NCBI RefSeq assembly: GCF_923077115.1
Contig: NZ_CAKLPX010000001.1
Span: 1,054,001-1,118,000 of the forward strand
Origin: Sinobacterium norvegicum
Lineage (GTDB): Bacteria > Pseudomonadota > Gammaproteobacteria > Pseudomonadales > Sinobacteriaceae
Length of the DNA: 64,000 nt
Direction of reading: 5' to 3'
In this document: positions 1 to 9,150 of the stretch, one piece after another
Layout: each line of letters opens with the position of its first letter
Position numbering within the stretch: position 1 is the stretch's first letter
Made by a program: the position numbers and the translations under genes
Notes under the pieces: model-generated
The model's database searches: none
What the model saw: only the letters and a program-made list of their open reading frames with translations
What the model was told of the DNA's origin: nothing

Positions 1-1379
1 GCATCATTACCCAAGGTGCCAGCGCTGTCGATGAGTCTGCTTTTAGCGGTGAATACCTGCCCATAGACAAGACGGCGGGTGACCGAGTGATCGCCGGCAG
101 CATGAATACCGACAACAATCTGACCATTGCCGTAGAGGCCATCGGTGACGCCTCACAGCTGGCGACAATTAATCGATTACTCGACCAGGCGCAACAACAA
201 AAACCAGCCATCGGCAAGCTGGCGGATAAGCTATCGAGCATGTTTGTACTGCAGGTATTAATCATCAGTGCAGCAGTCTATCTGTTTTGGCTCTCATACT
301 CCCCAGATGACGCGCTCTGGGTCGCCCTATCCGTCCTTGTCGTCAGCTGCCCCTGCGCACTCTCCCTGGCAACACCAACGTCGATTACCGCCGCCACTGC
401 CAGCCTACGCGAACGCGGCGTATTGATCAGCCGCTCCCATGTGTTAGAGAGCCTTAACAACAGCGACTTGGTTATCTTCGATAAAACAGGCACTCTCACC
501 AGCGGGCGACTTGAACGCATAACCACCTATGCACCGCAGGGCGAACAACAGGCGCTGGCCATCGCCGCGGCAATTGAATTCCATTCAAACCATCCTATCG
601 CTTTTGCGTTTCAGGATATTGCTTTCACCTGCAAGGCCAGCGACGTTATCATCACCCCAGCCAAGGGGCTGCAGGCGACGATTGAGAACACGGTATATCG
701 TATCGGCACCGTGGATTTTGTCGAACAATTCTGCCTCGATAAACACGCCCTGGAACAGGCGATTGAACAGCAGCAAGATGATACTGATAGCCAGTTTATT
801 TTCCTGGCCAGCGAGCAACAGTTCATGGGGGTCTTCACCCTCAATGATTATCTGCGCCCCGAGGCCATCGACGCCGTAAGTCAGCTGCAGAGTCTCGGTA
901 AAGAGGTGATTATTCTCTCCGGAGATCCCTCTAATGCTGTACACAGCATTGCTCAACAACTGTCGATCAAACTTGCCATTGGAGCCGCCAACCCCGCCGA
1001 CAAACTCGCCTATATTGAGCAGCAACAGACAGCGGGGCGACATGTCATTATGGTCGGTGATGGTATTAACGATGTACCGGTACTGGCCGCTGCCGATGTC
1101 TCTATTGCCATGACACAGGCTGCAGATCTTGCCCGTACCAACGCCGATTGTATGCTGCTCAACAACAGACTCGACATGGTGCCCGCGTTACTTGACACCG
1201 CCGCAGAAACCAAGCGTATTATTCGTCAAAACTTTGCCTGGTCTTTGGGGTACAATGTGCTCACGGTGCCCATTGCCGCCGCCGGCTTGATCCCGCCTTA
1301 TATCGCCGCCATCGGCATGTCGCTGAGCTCGCTGATTGTTGTCTGCAACGCGCTGCGTCTCTTAAAAACCAAACGTTAA
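1..1379 (+). CDS. ccoI: Cu(+)-transporting P1B-type ATPase CcoI/FixI, C-terminal part (partial at window edge)
   Basis: This is the end of a copper-pumping P-type ATPase; the reading frame is open from base 3, so the N-terminal metal-binding domain lies outside the window. Visible parts are the actuator-domain motif SGEYLPIDK (the TGES loop with Tyr replacing Ser), the transmembrane metal site CPC within SCPCALSLATPTS (about base 346), the phosphorylation motif DKTGTLTSG (about base 480), and the hinge motif GDGINDVPVLAAADVS. The next gene, 17 bases downstream, is ccoS, and hemN and fnr follow, the usual cbb3 oxidase maturation neighbourhood. That context favours CcoI, which supplies copper to the cbb3 oxidase, over the detoxifying CopA type. 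The family assignment is firm; the CcoI subtype rests on context. Confidence 0.93.
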   Translation, partial: IITQGASAVDESAFSGEYLPIDKTAGDRVIAGSMNTDNNLTIAVEAIGDASQLATINRLLDQAQQQKPAIGKLADKLSSMFVLQVLIISAAVYLFWLSYSPDDALWVALSVLVVSCPCALSLATPTSITAATASLRERGVLISRSHVLESLNNSDLVIFDKTGTLTSGRLERITTYAPQGEQQALAIAAAIEFHSNHPIAFAFQDIAFTCKASDVIITPAKGLQATIENTVYRIGTVDFVEQFCLDKHALEQAIEQQQDDTDSQFIFLASEQQFMGVFTLNDYLRPEAIDAVSQLQSLGKEVIILSGDPSNAVHSIAQQLSIKLAIGAANPADKLAYIEQQQTAGRHVIMVGDGINDVPVLAAADVSIAMTQAADLARTNADCMLLNNRLDMVPALLDTAAETKRIIRQNFAWSLGYNVLTVPIAAAGLIPPYIAAIGMSLSSLIVVCNALRLLKTKR

Positions 1380-1396
1380 CTTTTACAGGTTGCTGT

Positions 1397-1600
1397 ATGG
1401 AAAGTATTTATATTCTGATTCCCGTCGCCCTTGGCTTTGCCGGCGTCGGTACCTGGGCTTTTTTCTGGGCCGTCGACAGCGATCAATATGAGGACTTGGA
1501 TCGCGAGGGCCAGCGCATCCTTTTCGATGACAACAAGAAAGATCAAAAAAATCCACCAAAGACGAGTCAGCAAAACGATAATGACGGAACACCGCAATGA
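1397..1600 (+). CDS. ccoS: cbb3-type cytochrome oxidase assembly protein CcoS
   Basis: A 67-residue protein with one N-terminal transmembrane segment (about residues 4-26, ending FFWAVDSDQYEDLD) and a short acidic, polar cytoplasmic tail. The W/F-x-x-x-S-x-QY/F-D/E-D-L/M-D motif after the membrane span is characteristic of CcoS. The family is needed to insert heme and copper into the catalytic subunit of cbb3 oxidase. The gene follows the CcoI ATPase by 17 bases, and its stop overlaps the next start by four bases (ATGA), so it is translated within the cco maturation operon. Confidence 0.93.
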   Translation: MESIYILIPVALGFAGVGTWAFFWAVDSDQYEDLDREGQRILFDDNKKDQKNPPKTSQQNDNDGTPQ

Positions 1601-2364
1601 ACCCTGAAACAATTGGTACATTATCGGCACTTGCCCTCGGACTCTTTGGCAGCAGCCACTGCATCGGCATGTGTGGAGGCATCAGCGGCGCCTTTGGGCT
1701 CGCCAACCCCGCTCAACAGGTCAACAAGAATTTGGCTCTGGCGGTCTCTTTCAACTTGGGCAGGATACTGAGCTATGCCTTAATCGGCTTTATCTTCGGC
1801 CTGTTTGGCGCCCTTGCCAGTGATCAGTTCACCGCCATCAGCAATATTATGCGCATAGTTGCCGCCGCACTGTTGGTTCTCATGGGGCTTTATGTGGCCG
1901 GCATCAACAGTACGGTGACCGTTGTTGAGAAGCTCGGTAAAGGCGTCTGGCGCCGCCTACAACCGCTGACACGCCGGTTTATACCCGTGACCAGTAACAC
2001 TTCCGCATTATGCTTGGGTGGGCTCTGGGGATGGCTGCCCTGTGGTTTGGTGTATAGCACGCTCATTTGGGCCGTGAGCAGTGGCTCTGCCGGCCAGTCA
2101 GCCTGGCTGATGTTTTGCTTTGGCCTCGGCACACTCCCCGCGATGATCTCGACCACTTTTTTTGCTCAATCCGTGAAACACTGGCTACAGAAAAAATGGC
2201 TGCGAGTCATCGCCGGCATAATCATTATTGCCATGGGTGGCCTGACCCTGTCCCACGCCCTGATGGATCATAGTGGTATGGACCACGGGACAATGGACCA
2301 CAGTAAAATGGACCACAGTAAAATGGATCATCAGTCGATGGATCACAGCAGTATGCAGCATTAA
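1597..2364 (+). CDS. SafE/TauE-like (DsbD-like) membrane protein with Met-Asp-His-rich C-terminal tail
   Basis: A 255-residue polytopic membrane protein. The N-terminus has the motif SSHCIGMCGGISGAF, and further on lie the repeat-related segments CLGGLWGWLPCGLVYS and FGLGTLPAM. These are typical of the sulfite exporter TauE/SafE family that often follows ccoS. Members next to cco genes are thought to act in copper or heme supply for the oxidase; the exact substrate is not established. The last 33 residues (bases about 2263-2361) hold six MDH units ending in MQH, a composition resembling Met/His copper-binding tails. Start overlaps ccoS by four bases, indicating translational coupling. Confidence 0.85.
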   Translation: MNPETIGTLSALALGLFGSSHCIGMCGGISGAFGLANPAQQVNKNLALAVSFNLGRILSYALIGFIFGLFGALASDQFTAISNIMRIVAAALLVLMGLYVAGINSTVTVVEKLGKGVWRRLQPLTRRFIPVTSNTSALCLGGLWGWLPCGLVYSTLIWAVSSGSAGQSAWLMFCFGLGTLPAMISTTFFAQSVKHWLQKKWLRVIAGIIIIAMGGLTLSHALMDHSGMDHGTMDHSKMDHSKMDHQSMDHSSMQH

Positions 2365-2381
2365 TTGACGGGCAAAATAAA

Positions 2382-2412
2382 GCCGCCGCTATCGGGCTAT
2401 CGATAGGGCGGC
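2382..2412. terminator. Inverted repeat after the cco genes, possible terminator
   Basis: Two arms (GCCGCC-G-CTATCG and CGATAG-GGCGGC) flank a six-base loop 17 bases after the SafE-like gene. There is no T run on the plus side. The other side reads into a T-rich stretch, so any intrinsic terminator activity would suit minus-strand transcription better. Confidence 0.4.
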
Positions 2413-2560
2413 CAAAACACTAAGACCTAGATGATCAGCTCCAGGCTGCTTACCTGTGCTCACTAAGTTATAGCCTCTTCTGACTAAACAACCAGCTTTG
2501 CACTAGACCCAAAACCTGTAAAAGCCTTCGACAATATTGCCTTTCGGTATTGGTAGAACG

Positions 2561-2593
2561 AAAAAACCGCTATTCAAACTCTGTCGAATAGCG
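2561..2593 (-). terminator. Intrinsic terminator of ompW
   Basis: On the minus strand a nine-base stem (CCGCTATTC / GAATAGCGG) with a ten-base loop is followed by six T residues, 26 bases after the ompW stop codon. Confidence 0.8.
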
Positions 2594-2618
2594 GCTGAGT
2601 ACACCCGTGCTCAAAACT

Positions 2619-3299
2619 TTAGAACTTGTAACCGAGGTTTAGGCGATAAACCCAAGGATCGAGGTCAGCATTTACCTTAACCACTCCAGCATCAGATTTA
2701 ATGGTTGCTGTCGTGCTGATATCGGCATACATCACCGAGGCATTTACCAGCCATTTATCACTGATGTAGTAATCCAAGCCCGCCTGTGCCGCCAAACCAA
2801 ATGAATCATCTAGATCCATCGACGTATTACCCAGGGCCGCATCTAAACCGCTATCAACATCCTCACTAAAGAAGACGGTATAGTTAACACCGACGCCGAC
2901 ATAGGGCTGCCACGGACTATTACTGTCGCCCATGGGATAAAACTGAGCGCTGACTGTCGGCGGTAAATGCTTTACAGAACCTATGTCTGCTCCGGCCATG
3001 GCGCCGCCATCGAAGGTTAAATCGTGCTCGAAAGGTGTGGCCGCCAAGACTTCCACGCCCCACTTAGAGCTGAACATATACGTGCCAGAAAAGCCTATTT
3101 GTGTATCGTTATTAACGCTGGCCTTACCCAAACCCGCCGCCGCGCCATCAAGCTTGATCTCCCCACTACTTACGTTTGGCGCAACGGTTGCAGCACCAAA
3201 GCGAACAATAATGTCACCGGCTTCCAGCGCCTGAGCAGCCGGAGCAATAGAAACGGCGGCAATGGCAGCAACCAAAAGTGTATTCATTTGTGTCTTCAT
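2619..3299 (-). CDS. ompW: OmpW family outer membrane protein
   Basis: A 226-residue protein with a signal peptide (MKTQMNTLLVAAIAAVSIAP, cleavage near AQA-LEAGD). The mature part has OmpW hallmarks: IIVRFGAATVAPN at the N-terminus, WGVEVLAATPFEHDL in the middle, QPYVGVGVNYT, and a terminal strand ending in aromatic F (LNLGYKF). OmpW proteins are eight-stranded outer membrane barrels with a hydrophobic channel and are often induced by FNR-type regulators or stress. An AGGGA ribosome binding site lies seven bases before the ATG. It sits in opposite orientation between the cco genes and hemN, with an FNR-like site upstream (3374-3387). Confidence 0.92.
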   Translation of the reverse strand: MKTQMNTLLVAAIAAVSIAPAAQALEAGDIIVRFGAATVAPNVSSGEIKLDGAAAGLGKASVNNDTQIGFSGTYMFSSKWGVEVLAATPFEHDLTFDGGAMAGADIGSVKHLPPTVSAQFYPMGDSNSPWQPYVGVGVNYTVFFSEDVDSGLDAALGNTSMDLDDSFGLAAQAGLDYYISDKWLVNASVMYADISTTATIKSDAGVVKVNADLDPWVYRLNLGYKF

Positions 3300-3373
3300 T
3301 ATTTTTCCCTATATCATCCAAATATGACCAACTGTTAATGGGGCCATTATTAACCCTTTAATAAATAAGGTTA

Positions 3374-3387
3374 TTGCGATGGATCAA
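3374..3387. promoter_or_regulatory. FNR/ANR-like box upstream of ompW and hemN
   Basis: The sequence TTGCGATGGATCAA matches the FNR consensus TTGAT-N4-ATCAA at 8 of 10 positions, with a perfect right half. It lies 75 bases upstream of the ompW start and 207 bases upstream of hemN. An FNR/ANR gene is present two genes away. No experimental support; the left half is degenerate. Confidence 0.45.
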
Positions 3388-3594
3388 TAAAAAATGAACA
3401 GAAGATATAATCCTTGTAAAATATGTGGGCTTTATACTGTAAACTCGTCTGAATAGATGAGGTGATAGACGTAATGAATTGATATTGCTATACCCATGCT
3501 GCTTTTCAGCCCTTCGCTTGATGCAGCGCATTACTATTTATTCACCAACATAGATAATAAACTGTTCATTTTTCATCGCTGGAGCCGATAACCC

Positions 3595-4989
3595 ATGCCC
3601 GAAACACAGACCAATATCACACCGACTTGGGACAGTGAGCTAATTAAGAAATACGATGTTTCCGGCCCTCGATATACCTCTTACCCAACAGCCAATTTAT
3701 TCGGCAGCCAATTCCAGCATCAGCAATATGTGAGCATAGCCGAACAAGACAGCGATAATATCGCACCCATTTCGCTCTATATTCACATTCCTTTTTGTGA
3801 AAACATTTGCTACTACTGTGCCTGTAATAAGGTAGTCACCCGCGACCGAAGTAAAAGTCGTGAATACCTCGGCTATCTAGAGCAAGAAATAGCCCTGCGC
3901 GGCAAGCTCCATGGCAAACGGCCTGTGACACAGCTCCACTTTGGTGGCGGAACACCGACATTTTTAGCCCCCGCCGAGCTGACTGAATTGATGGTAATGC
4001 TGGGGAGGCACTTCAATTTAAGCGACAGTGATAGCCGGGAATATTCCATCGAACTCGACCCCCGCACCATCGACCACGATTATATTGCGCTATTAAAAGG
4101 CCTGGGCTTCAACCGCGTCAGTCTCGGCATACAAGACTTTCATCCACCGGTGCAAAAAGCTATCAACCGTGAACAAAGCGTCGAGATGGTCAGTGACTTG
4201 ATTGATACTCTGCGCAACAATAAATTCGACTCGATTAGCTTCGATTTGATTTACGGTCTGCCCCACCAGTCGGTCAGCTCGTTCAGCGAAACCCTGGCCA
4301 CCGTTATCAAGCTGAACCCCGACCGCTTGTCCATTTACAATTACGCCCACCTACCCGATCGCTTCAAGACCCAGCGCTCTATCGACCGCCTGACGTTACC
4401 GACTGCGCAGGAAAAACTGGAAATCATGGCGCACATTGGCACCACTCTCGATCAGGCGGGTTACGACTACATTGGCATGGATCATTTTGTTAAACCCGAC
4501 GATGAGCTGGCTAAGGCGAGAAAAAATAAACGTTTACAACGAAATTTCCAGGGCTACTCGACCTGCCTGGCAACGGATTTAATCGGCCTTGGCGTATCAT
4601 CAATCACCTCACTTTCAGATACTTACAGCCAAAACGAAAAGGACTTAACAAAGTATTACGAGCTTGTAAAGACAGGTCAATTACCTATTGTAAAAGGGTA
4701 CCCTCTTACTGTAAAAAATACACTACACAGAGAAATTATTATGTCTCTAGCCTGTCAGCTAGAACTTGATATTGTCGCCATCGAACAGCAGTTTGACATT
4801 GACCTCAAGCAATTGTTCTCTAATCAGTGGCCACAGTTGCTCGAGTTCGAAGCCGATGGCTTGATTAGCTTAAGCGACAAGCAGCTGGTTGTGAGCGATA
4901 AGGGCCGCCTGTTTCTTCGGCAACTTTGTATGGTTTTTGATGAGTACCTCAACATTGGTGACGGTACTCGATTTTCAAAAACCCTGTAG
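3595..4989 (+). CDS. hemN: Oxygen-independent coproporphyrinogen III oxidase HemN
   Basis: A 464-residue radical SAM enzyme that oxidatively decarboxylates coproporphyrinogen III to protoporphyrinogen IX during anaerobic or microaerobic heme synthesis in the cytoplasm. The 4Fe-4S/SAM motif C-x3-C-x2-C is at Cys68, Cys72 and Cys75 (FCENICYYC), followed by HFGGGTPTFL. The N-terminal DVSGPRYTSYPTA and the late segment GYDYIGMDHFVKPDDELA mark true HemN rather than the HemW-like paralogue, and length is standard (about 457). It is followed after 104 bases by fnr, and FNR-type regulators commonly activate hemN. Confidence 0.96.
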   Translation: MPETQTNITPTWDSELIKKYDVSGPRYTSYPTANLFGSQFQHQQYVSIAEQDSDNIAPISLYIHIPFCENICYYCACNKVVTRDRSKSREYLGYLEQEIALRGKLHGKRPVTQLHFGGGTPTFLAPAELTELMVMLGRHFNLSDSDSREYSIELDPRTIDHDYIALLKGLGFNRVSLGIQDFHPPVQKAINREQSVEMVSDLIDTLRNNKFDSISFDLIYGLPHQSVSSFSETLATVIKLNPDRLSIYNYAHLPDRFKTQRSIDRLTLPTAQEKLEIMAHIGTTLDQAGYDYIGMDHFVKPDDELAKARKNKRLQRNFQGYSTCLATDLIGLGVSSITSLSDTYSQNEKDLTKYYELVKTGQLPIVKGYPLTVKNTLHREIIMSLACQLELDIVAIEQQFDIDLKQLFSNQWPQLLEFEADGLISLSDKQLVVSDKGRLFLRQLCMVFDEYLNIGDGTRFSKTL

Positions 4990-5093
4990 TAGATTGACCC
5001 CTGCATTGAGCAGGAACAGTAAAATTTGACGCACGCAGACCTGTCTTCACTCTCATAACAGAGTGCAACAGACTGCTTAGGGAGAGAGACCGG

Positions 5094-5867
5094 ATGCAAT
5101 CAATCATGGCTGAACAACTCAGTGACAACACCACAACAGCACTTAACTGTCGTGGCAGCGCCTTCCAAACAAAATGCGGTAATTGTCGTCTTAACGCTAT
5201 TTGTCTGCCTATCGCAGTGCAAGAGCCTGATTTGGACGCCCTAGATACCGTCGTTCATCGCAACAAACCGCTGCGTAAGGGTGACCACGTCTTCCGCGAA
5301 AACGATAACTTCAACTCGATCTACGCAATCCGCTCAGGCTTCGTCAAGGCCTACCGCCTCACTGACGACGGCAAAGAGCAGGTCACCGGCTTTTACTTCC
5401 CCGGTGAAATAATTGGCATGGACGGCATCAGCCAGAATAAACACAGTATTTCTGCCAAGGCGCTCGAAACTGCCGCCATCTGCGAGATCCCCTTCGATGA
5501 TATTGAAAGCCTTAGCACCCGCTTCCCATCGATGCAGCGTCACCTATTCTCATTGATGAGTCAGGAGATCATCCAAGATCAACAATTGATTACATTGCTG
5601 AGTAAGAACACCGCTGAAGAACGCATCAGCGCTCTGATTCTCTCTATCTCAGACCGTAATGCAGCACGCAAGCTGTCGACAACCTCCTTCAGACTACCTA
5701 TGTCACGTACCGATATTGGTAACTATTTAGGGCTTACCGTCGAGACCGTCAGCCGTGTATTCAGCCGTTTCCAAAAGAATAATATTCTCGAAGTGAACAA
5801 TAAAGAGATTACTATTCTTGACCTTGAGGCAATACGCTCTATCATATCTCCACAGCAAGAAGCATAA
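5094..5867 (+). CDS. fnr: FNR/ANR-type oxygen-sensing transcription regulator
   Basis: A 257-residue Crp/Fnr family regulator. The N-terminal cysteines C28, C31 and C37 (KCGNCRLNAIC), with C130 in the sensor domain, match the four 4Fe-4S ligands of E. coli FNR. A cyclic-nucleotide-binding-like fold follows (about residues 45-165), then the helix-turn-helix TDIGNYLGLTVETVSRVFSRF, which keeps the E-x3-R recognition residues for TTGAT half sites. The start at 5094 has a GGAGAG ribosome binding site; a second Met at residue 5 is possible. It probably controls the adjacent cbb3, hemN and ompW genes under oxygen limitation; that is inferred from context. Confidence 0.95.
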   Translation: MQSIMAEQLSDNTTTALNCRGSAFQTKCGNCRLNAICLPIAVQEPDLDALDTVVHRNKPLRKGDHVFRENDNFNSIYAIRSGFVKAYRLTDDGKEQVTGFYFPGEIIGMDGISQNKHSISAKALETAAICEIPFDDIESLSTRFPSMQRHLFSLMSQEIIQDQQLITLLSKNTAEERISALILSISDRNAARKLSTTSFRLPMSRTDIGNYLGLTVETVSRVFSRFQKNNILEVNNKEITILDLEAIRSIISPQQEA

Positions 5868-5900
5868 GCTTCAGCCCACCCCCCCGGGTTGCTCTCGAAA

Positions 5901-5935
5901 GCGGTCATCTGTATTAACAGATGGCCGTTTTTTTT
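5901..5935 (+). terminator. Intrinsic terminator after fnr
   Basis: A ten-base stem (GGTCATCTGT / ACAGATGGCC, one G-T pair) with a five-base loop is followed by eight T residues, 33 bases past the fnr stop. Confidence 0.85.
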
Positions 5936-6208
5936 GTCCAGAATTCAACCAAGAAGAACCCTCTTCTCTCGTTGGCTAGCTCGCCGCCAACCTACACCCT
6001 AACAAACCTACAAAGCCGATTTCATCGACTATCAATAGGCAGACATTAGCCCTGTAATCAATTCACAACAGACAGGGTATTCATTATTTCAACATTATTT
6101 CCATTTTTTATTTGAGGGAGAGGATGAGCTCTTCGTGGTTATGCTTGAGGGCTAAAAAATAAGCTCGCTGTATTGAAGAAATACACTAAACCATTGAGGA
6201 ACCTTGGA
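5936..6208. other. Intergenic region upstream of TonB receptor
   Basis: A 273-base leader between the fnr terminator and the first TonB-dependent receptor. It contains the ribosome binding site GAGGA (6196-6200) but no gene or clear operator was recognised. A reading frame from TTG at 6173 is an in-frame extension of the receptor and is considered untranslated. Confidence 0.6.
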
Positions 6209-9091
6209 ATGAATCTACAAAAGCCTATGGTGCAAGCTGTCAAGCTAGCGCTGAGCGGTGCATTTTTATCAACCCTAACACTGCCGGTGAGTATCGCTCA
6301 CGCACAGCAGCCCCAAGCCACTGAAGAAGTTATTGTTACCGGCTCTCGTATCTCGCGTGATGAATTTTCATCATCCAGCCCAATGGCGGTATACAGCGCC
6401 GAAGATCTGGCGAAATCAAGCGCCAGCAGCATTGATGAATTTCTGATGAAGACACCAGAATTCACCGGCTCCAGCCTCGGCAATAGCACCAACAACGGCA
6501 ATAATGGCGGCAAAATGGTCAACCTACGCGGCCTTGGCTATAAGCGTACGTTAGTGCTAATTAACGGTCGCCGTCAGGTCAGCAGCTTTGTTGGCGGCCC
6601 CGACGACCTAGGCGCAGTTGATCTGAATACCATTCCAATGGCAATGGTTGAACGTATTGAAGTTCTGAAAGACGGTGCCTCAACAGCTTACGGCTCCGAT
6701 GCAATTGCCGGTGTGGTTAACATCATTACCCGCAGAACTTTTGACGGCGTTAAGATTGTCGGTGGCGGCGGTGCATATACAGCTGGTGAAGATGGCTTGG
6801 ACGGCAAGAACAAAGATCTCTCCATCTTAATGGGAACCACTAACGATAAAGGTGGTGTTGCCATTGGCCTGGAGTATCACCAGCAAGAAGAAGTAATCCA
6901 GGAAAGTCGAAAGTGGGGCGAGAATGCTACCTGGCCAGTATACGACTCTGCCACTCGCAGCTTTACAGACACCAACCAGGGCTCGTCAAACAGCCGTAAG
7001 ATCACTGTCAGCGGTGATATCAACGATCAAATCGCTGCCCAGGATCCATCACTGGCAGGCAGCAAGTATATTGTTGATGCCAAAACCGGCAAGACGCGCG
7101 CCTTCAACGGCGGCGACACGTACAACTACGCGCCTGTTAATGCCTTAATGACTCCCAACGAGCGCTGGGGCCTCAGCGGCTCAGGTGAATATTTAATTTT
7201 TGAACAAAGCCCCCTCGGCGCCATTACCGCCCACGCCGAATTAAGCTACGTCAAACGCACCTCTTCCCAGCGTCTGGCACCTGATGCCTCATTCAGTGTT
7301 ACTGAATTTAACGGCAACCCCAACGAGTGGGTACCGGCTTCAAACCCTAATAACCCATTTGGTGACAACCCGAATAACGACTGGGGCATCAGTGGCGAAG
7401 GCGTACAGATCAACCGCCGCTTTGTCGAATCCGGTGGTCGAGTATTCAACCAAAATGTCGATACTTTCCGCATGAACGTCGGCTTCGAAGGCGCCTTCGA
7501 TAACGGCATCAACTGGGACTTCAACTACGTCTTTGCTGATAACAGCGAAATTTATGAAACACAGAACTATGGCCGCTTCGATCGCTGGGCTACCGCAGTC
7601 GATCCTGATCTCTGTGCTGCCGATCCTGACTGTGCCGCTGTCGGCGTTCTCAACCCCTTCGGCGACTACGGATCAATCAGCAGCGGACAGATGTCCTATC
7701 TGTCAGCCGGCTCTCTGAAAGACCAGTATGACACCCAGCTAGAACAGATTACCTTCAACATTAATGGCGATATGCCAGGCCTACCTGCTGGCGACATTGG
7801 CTGGGCTTTCGGTATGGAAACGCGGACCGATTCCGCTGAAATTAAACCCGATGAATTCTCTTCTGGCGGTTTAACCACCGGTGGTGCGATCGATGCATTG
7901 AAAGGTGACCAAACCGTTGATGAATTCTACGCTGAATTCTTAGTCCCGGTTATCTCTGGTTTACCACTGGCCGAACAGGTCAATGTTGAAGCCTCTGTAC
8001 GTTACTCTGATTACGATACCAGTGCCGGTGACAATACCAGCTACCGCTTCGGTGTGGACTGGATGTTCAACGAACAATTCTCCGCTCGCAGCGTGGTCTC
8101 GACAGGTTTCCGTGCTCCAAACACCGTTGAGCTGTTAACCCAGTCTGTTGATTTCCCCGTGGCAGAAAACTGGTGTGAATTCACCGATCTTCGCAACGAC
8201 ATCAGCGACACTGCCAAAGCTAACTGTGCTGCACTTGGCTACGACGGCATGTATGAGCAGGGCTTTCAATACCAGTCTACCCTCGGTCAAACTGCGACCA
8301 CCAACAACGACCTTGGTCCTGAAGAGTCTCAGACCTTTACCTTCGGTCTGGTCTGGACACCTGAGATTGTTGAAAACCTGCGCATGAGCGTCGACTACTT
8401 CAATATCGAAGTTGATTCTTACATCGAAATGCCTGACATCAACGCCATGTCTTTGGCCTGTATTGAGTCGTCTAACTTTTCAGCGCCGGCCTGTTCACCG
8501 TTCTTCTCAGCCTATGGCGCACCGAACAATACCGGCATCGATGATGCCAGCATTGGTGTGACACAGGATGCAGAAACACCGCTGGGCAACCTCGGTACGC
8601 TGACCACATCCGGTGTCGACTTCGCTACTGATTACTTCATGGACATCAACTTCCTCAGCGCTCATACCCTGGAAATGGGTCTGTCTGGTACTTGGTTGGG
8701 TGAATATGAAAAAGACTTCGGCGAGCTAGGTAGCATCGATTATGTCGGCACTGCCGGCACCGAAGATGTGTTCCCTGAGTTCCGCGTTAACACCAATGTT
8801 GGTCTGGTCTCTGACAGCTGGTCTGTACAGTGGAGCATGCGTTGGATGGATGAGGCAGAAGACATCTATCGCCCTGCAGCAATCACCACCGATGCTGTTG
8901 CCGAGTCTGTGCTTTATCACGACCTCTACGCCAGCTACAACTACAAGAACCTAGACTTCAGTGTTGGTGTCGATAACGTCACCGATGTTGAGCCTCCGCA
9001 GTACCACAGCGGCTTCACCATGCACACAGCACCTGGCGTCTATGACACCATGGGTCGTCGCGCATGGTTCAAGGTTGGCGCTGAATTCTAA
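6209..9091 (+). CDS. TonB-dependent outer membrane receptor
   Basis: A 960-residue outer membrane receptor. The ATG at 6209 is chosen over an upstream in-frame TTG (6173) because GAGGA lies eight bases before it and the resulting signal peptide (MNLQKPMVQAVKLALSGAF, cleavage after AHA) starts properly. The TonB box-like EEVIVTGSRI is followed by a plug domain with LVLINGRRQV, VERIEVLKDGAS and AYGSDAIAGVVNIITRR, and the 22-strand barrel ends WFKVGAEF. There is no STN signalling domain. It belongs to the large carbohydrate/peptide-type receptors common in marine gammaproteobacteria; the substrate cannot be read from sequence. A terminator follows. Confidence 0.93.
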   Translation: MNLQKPMVQAVKLALSGAFLSTLTLPVSIAHAQQPQATEEVIVTGSRISRDEFSSSSPMAVYSAEDLAKSSASSIDEFLMKTPEFTGSSLGNSTNNGNNGGKMVNLRGLGYKRTLVLINGRRQVSSFVGGPDDLGAVDLNTIPMAMVERIEVLKDGASTAYGSDAIAGVVNIITRRTFDGVKIVGGGGAYTAGEDGLDGKNKDLSILMGTTNDKGGVAIGLEYHQQEEVIQESRKWGENATWPVYDSATRSFTDTNQGSSNSRKITVSGDINDQIAAQDPSLAGSKYIVDAKTGKTRAFNGGDTYNYAPVNALMTPNERWGLSGSGEYLIFEQSPLGAITAHAELSYVKRTSSQRLAPDASFSVTEFNGNPNEWVPASNPNNPFGDNPNNDWGISGEGVQINRRFVESGGRVFNQNVDTFRMNVGFEGAFDNGINWDFNYVFADNSEIYETQNYGRFDRWATAVDPDLCAADPDCAAVGVLNPFGDYGSISSGQMSYLSAGSLKDQYDTQLEQITFNINGDMPGLPAGDIGWAFGMETRTDSAEIKPDEFSSGGLTTGGAIDALKGDQTVDEFYAEFLVPVISGLPLAEQVNVEASVRYSDYDTSAGDNTSYRFGVDWMFNEQFSARSVVSTGFRAPNTVELLTQSVDFPVAENWCEFTDLRNDISDTAKANCAALGYDGMYEQGFQYQSTLGQTATTNNDLGPEESQTFTFGLVWTPEIVENLRMSVDYFNIEVDSYIEMPDINAMSLACIESSNFSAPACSPFFSAYGAPNNTGIDDASIGVTQDAETPLGNLGTLTTSGVDFATDYFMDINFLSAHTLEMGLSGTWLGEYEKDFGELGSIDYVGTAGTEDVFPEFRVNTNVGLVSDSWSVQWSMRWMDEAEDIYRPAAITTDAVAESVLYHDLYASYNYKNLDFSVGVDNVTDVEPPQYHSGFTMHTAPGVYDTMGRRAWFKVGAEF

Positions 9092-9105
9092 ACATATGAT
9101 GTGAT

Positions 9106-9136
9106 AAAAAGGGCGGTATTAACCGCCCTTTTTTTT
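9106..9136 (+). terminator. Intrinsic terminator after TonB receptor
   Basis: GGGCGGT and ACCGCCC arms with a short loop are followed by eight T residues, 19 bases after the receptor stop. Confidence 0.88.
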
Positions 9137-9150
9137 CGAGGAATTTCACC

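Noticed and set aside
1376..1706. Minus-strand frames over ccoS
   Set aside because: ccoS has the full family pattern and operon overlap; the minus frames are shadows.
6173..6208. TTG start adding 12 residues to the first TonB receptor
   Set aside because: GAGGA precedes the ATG at 6209 by eight bases and gives a normal signal peptide; the TTG has no ribosome site.
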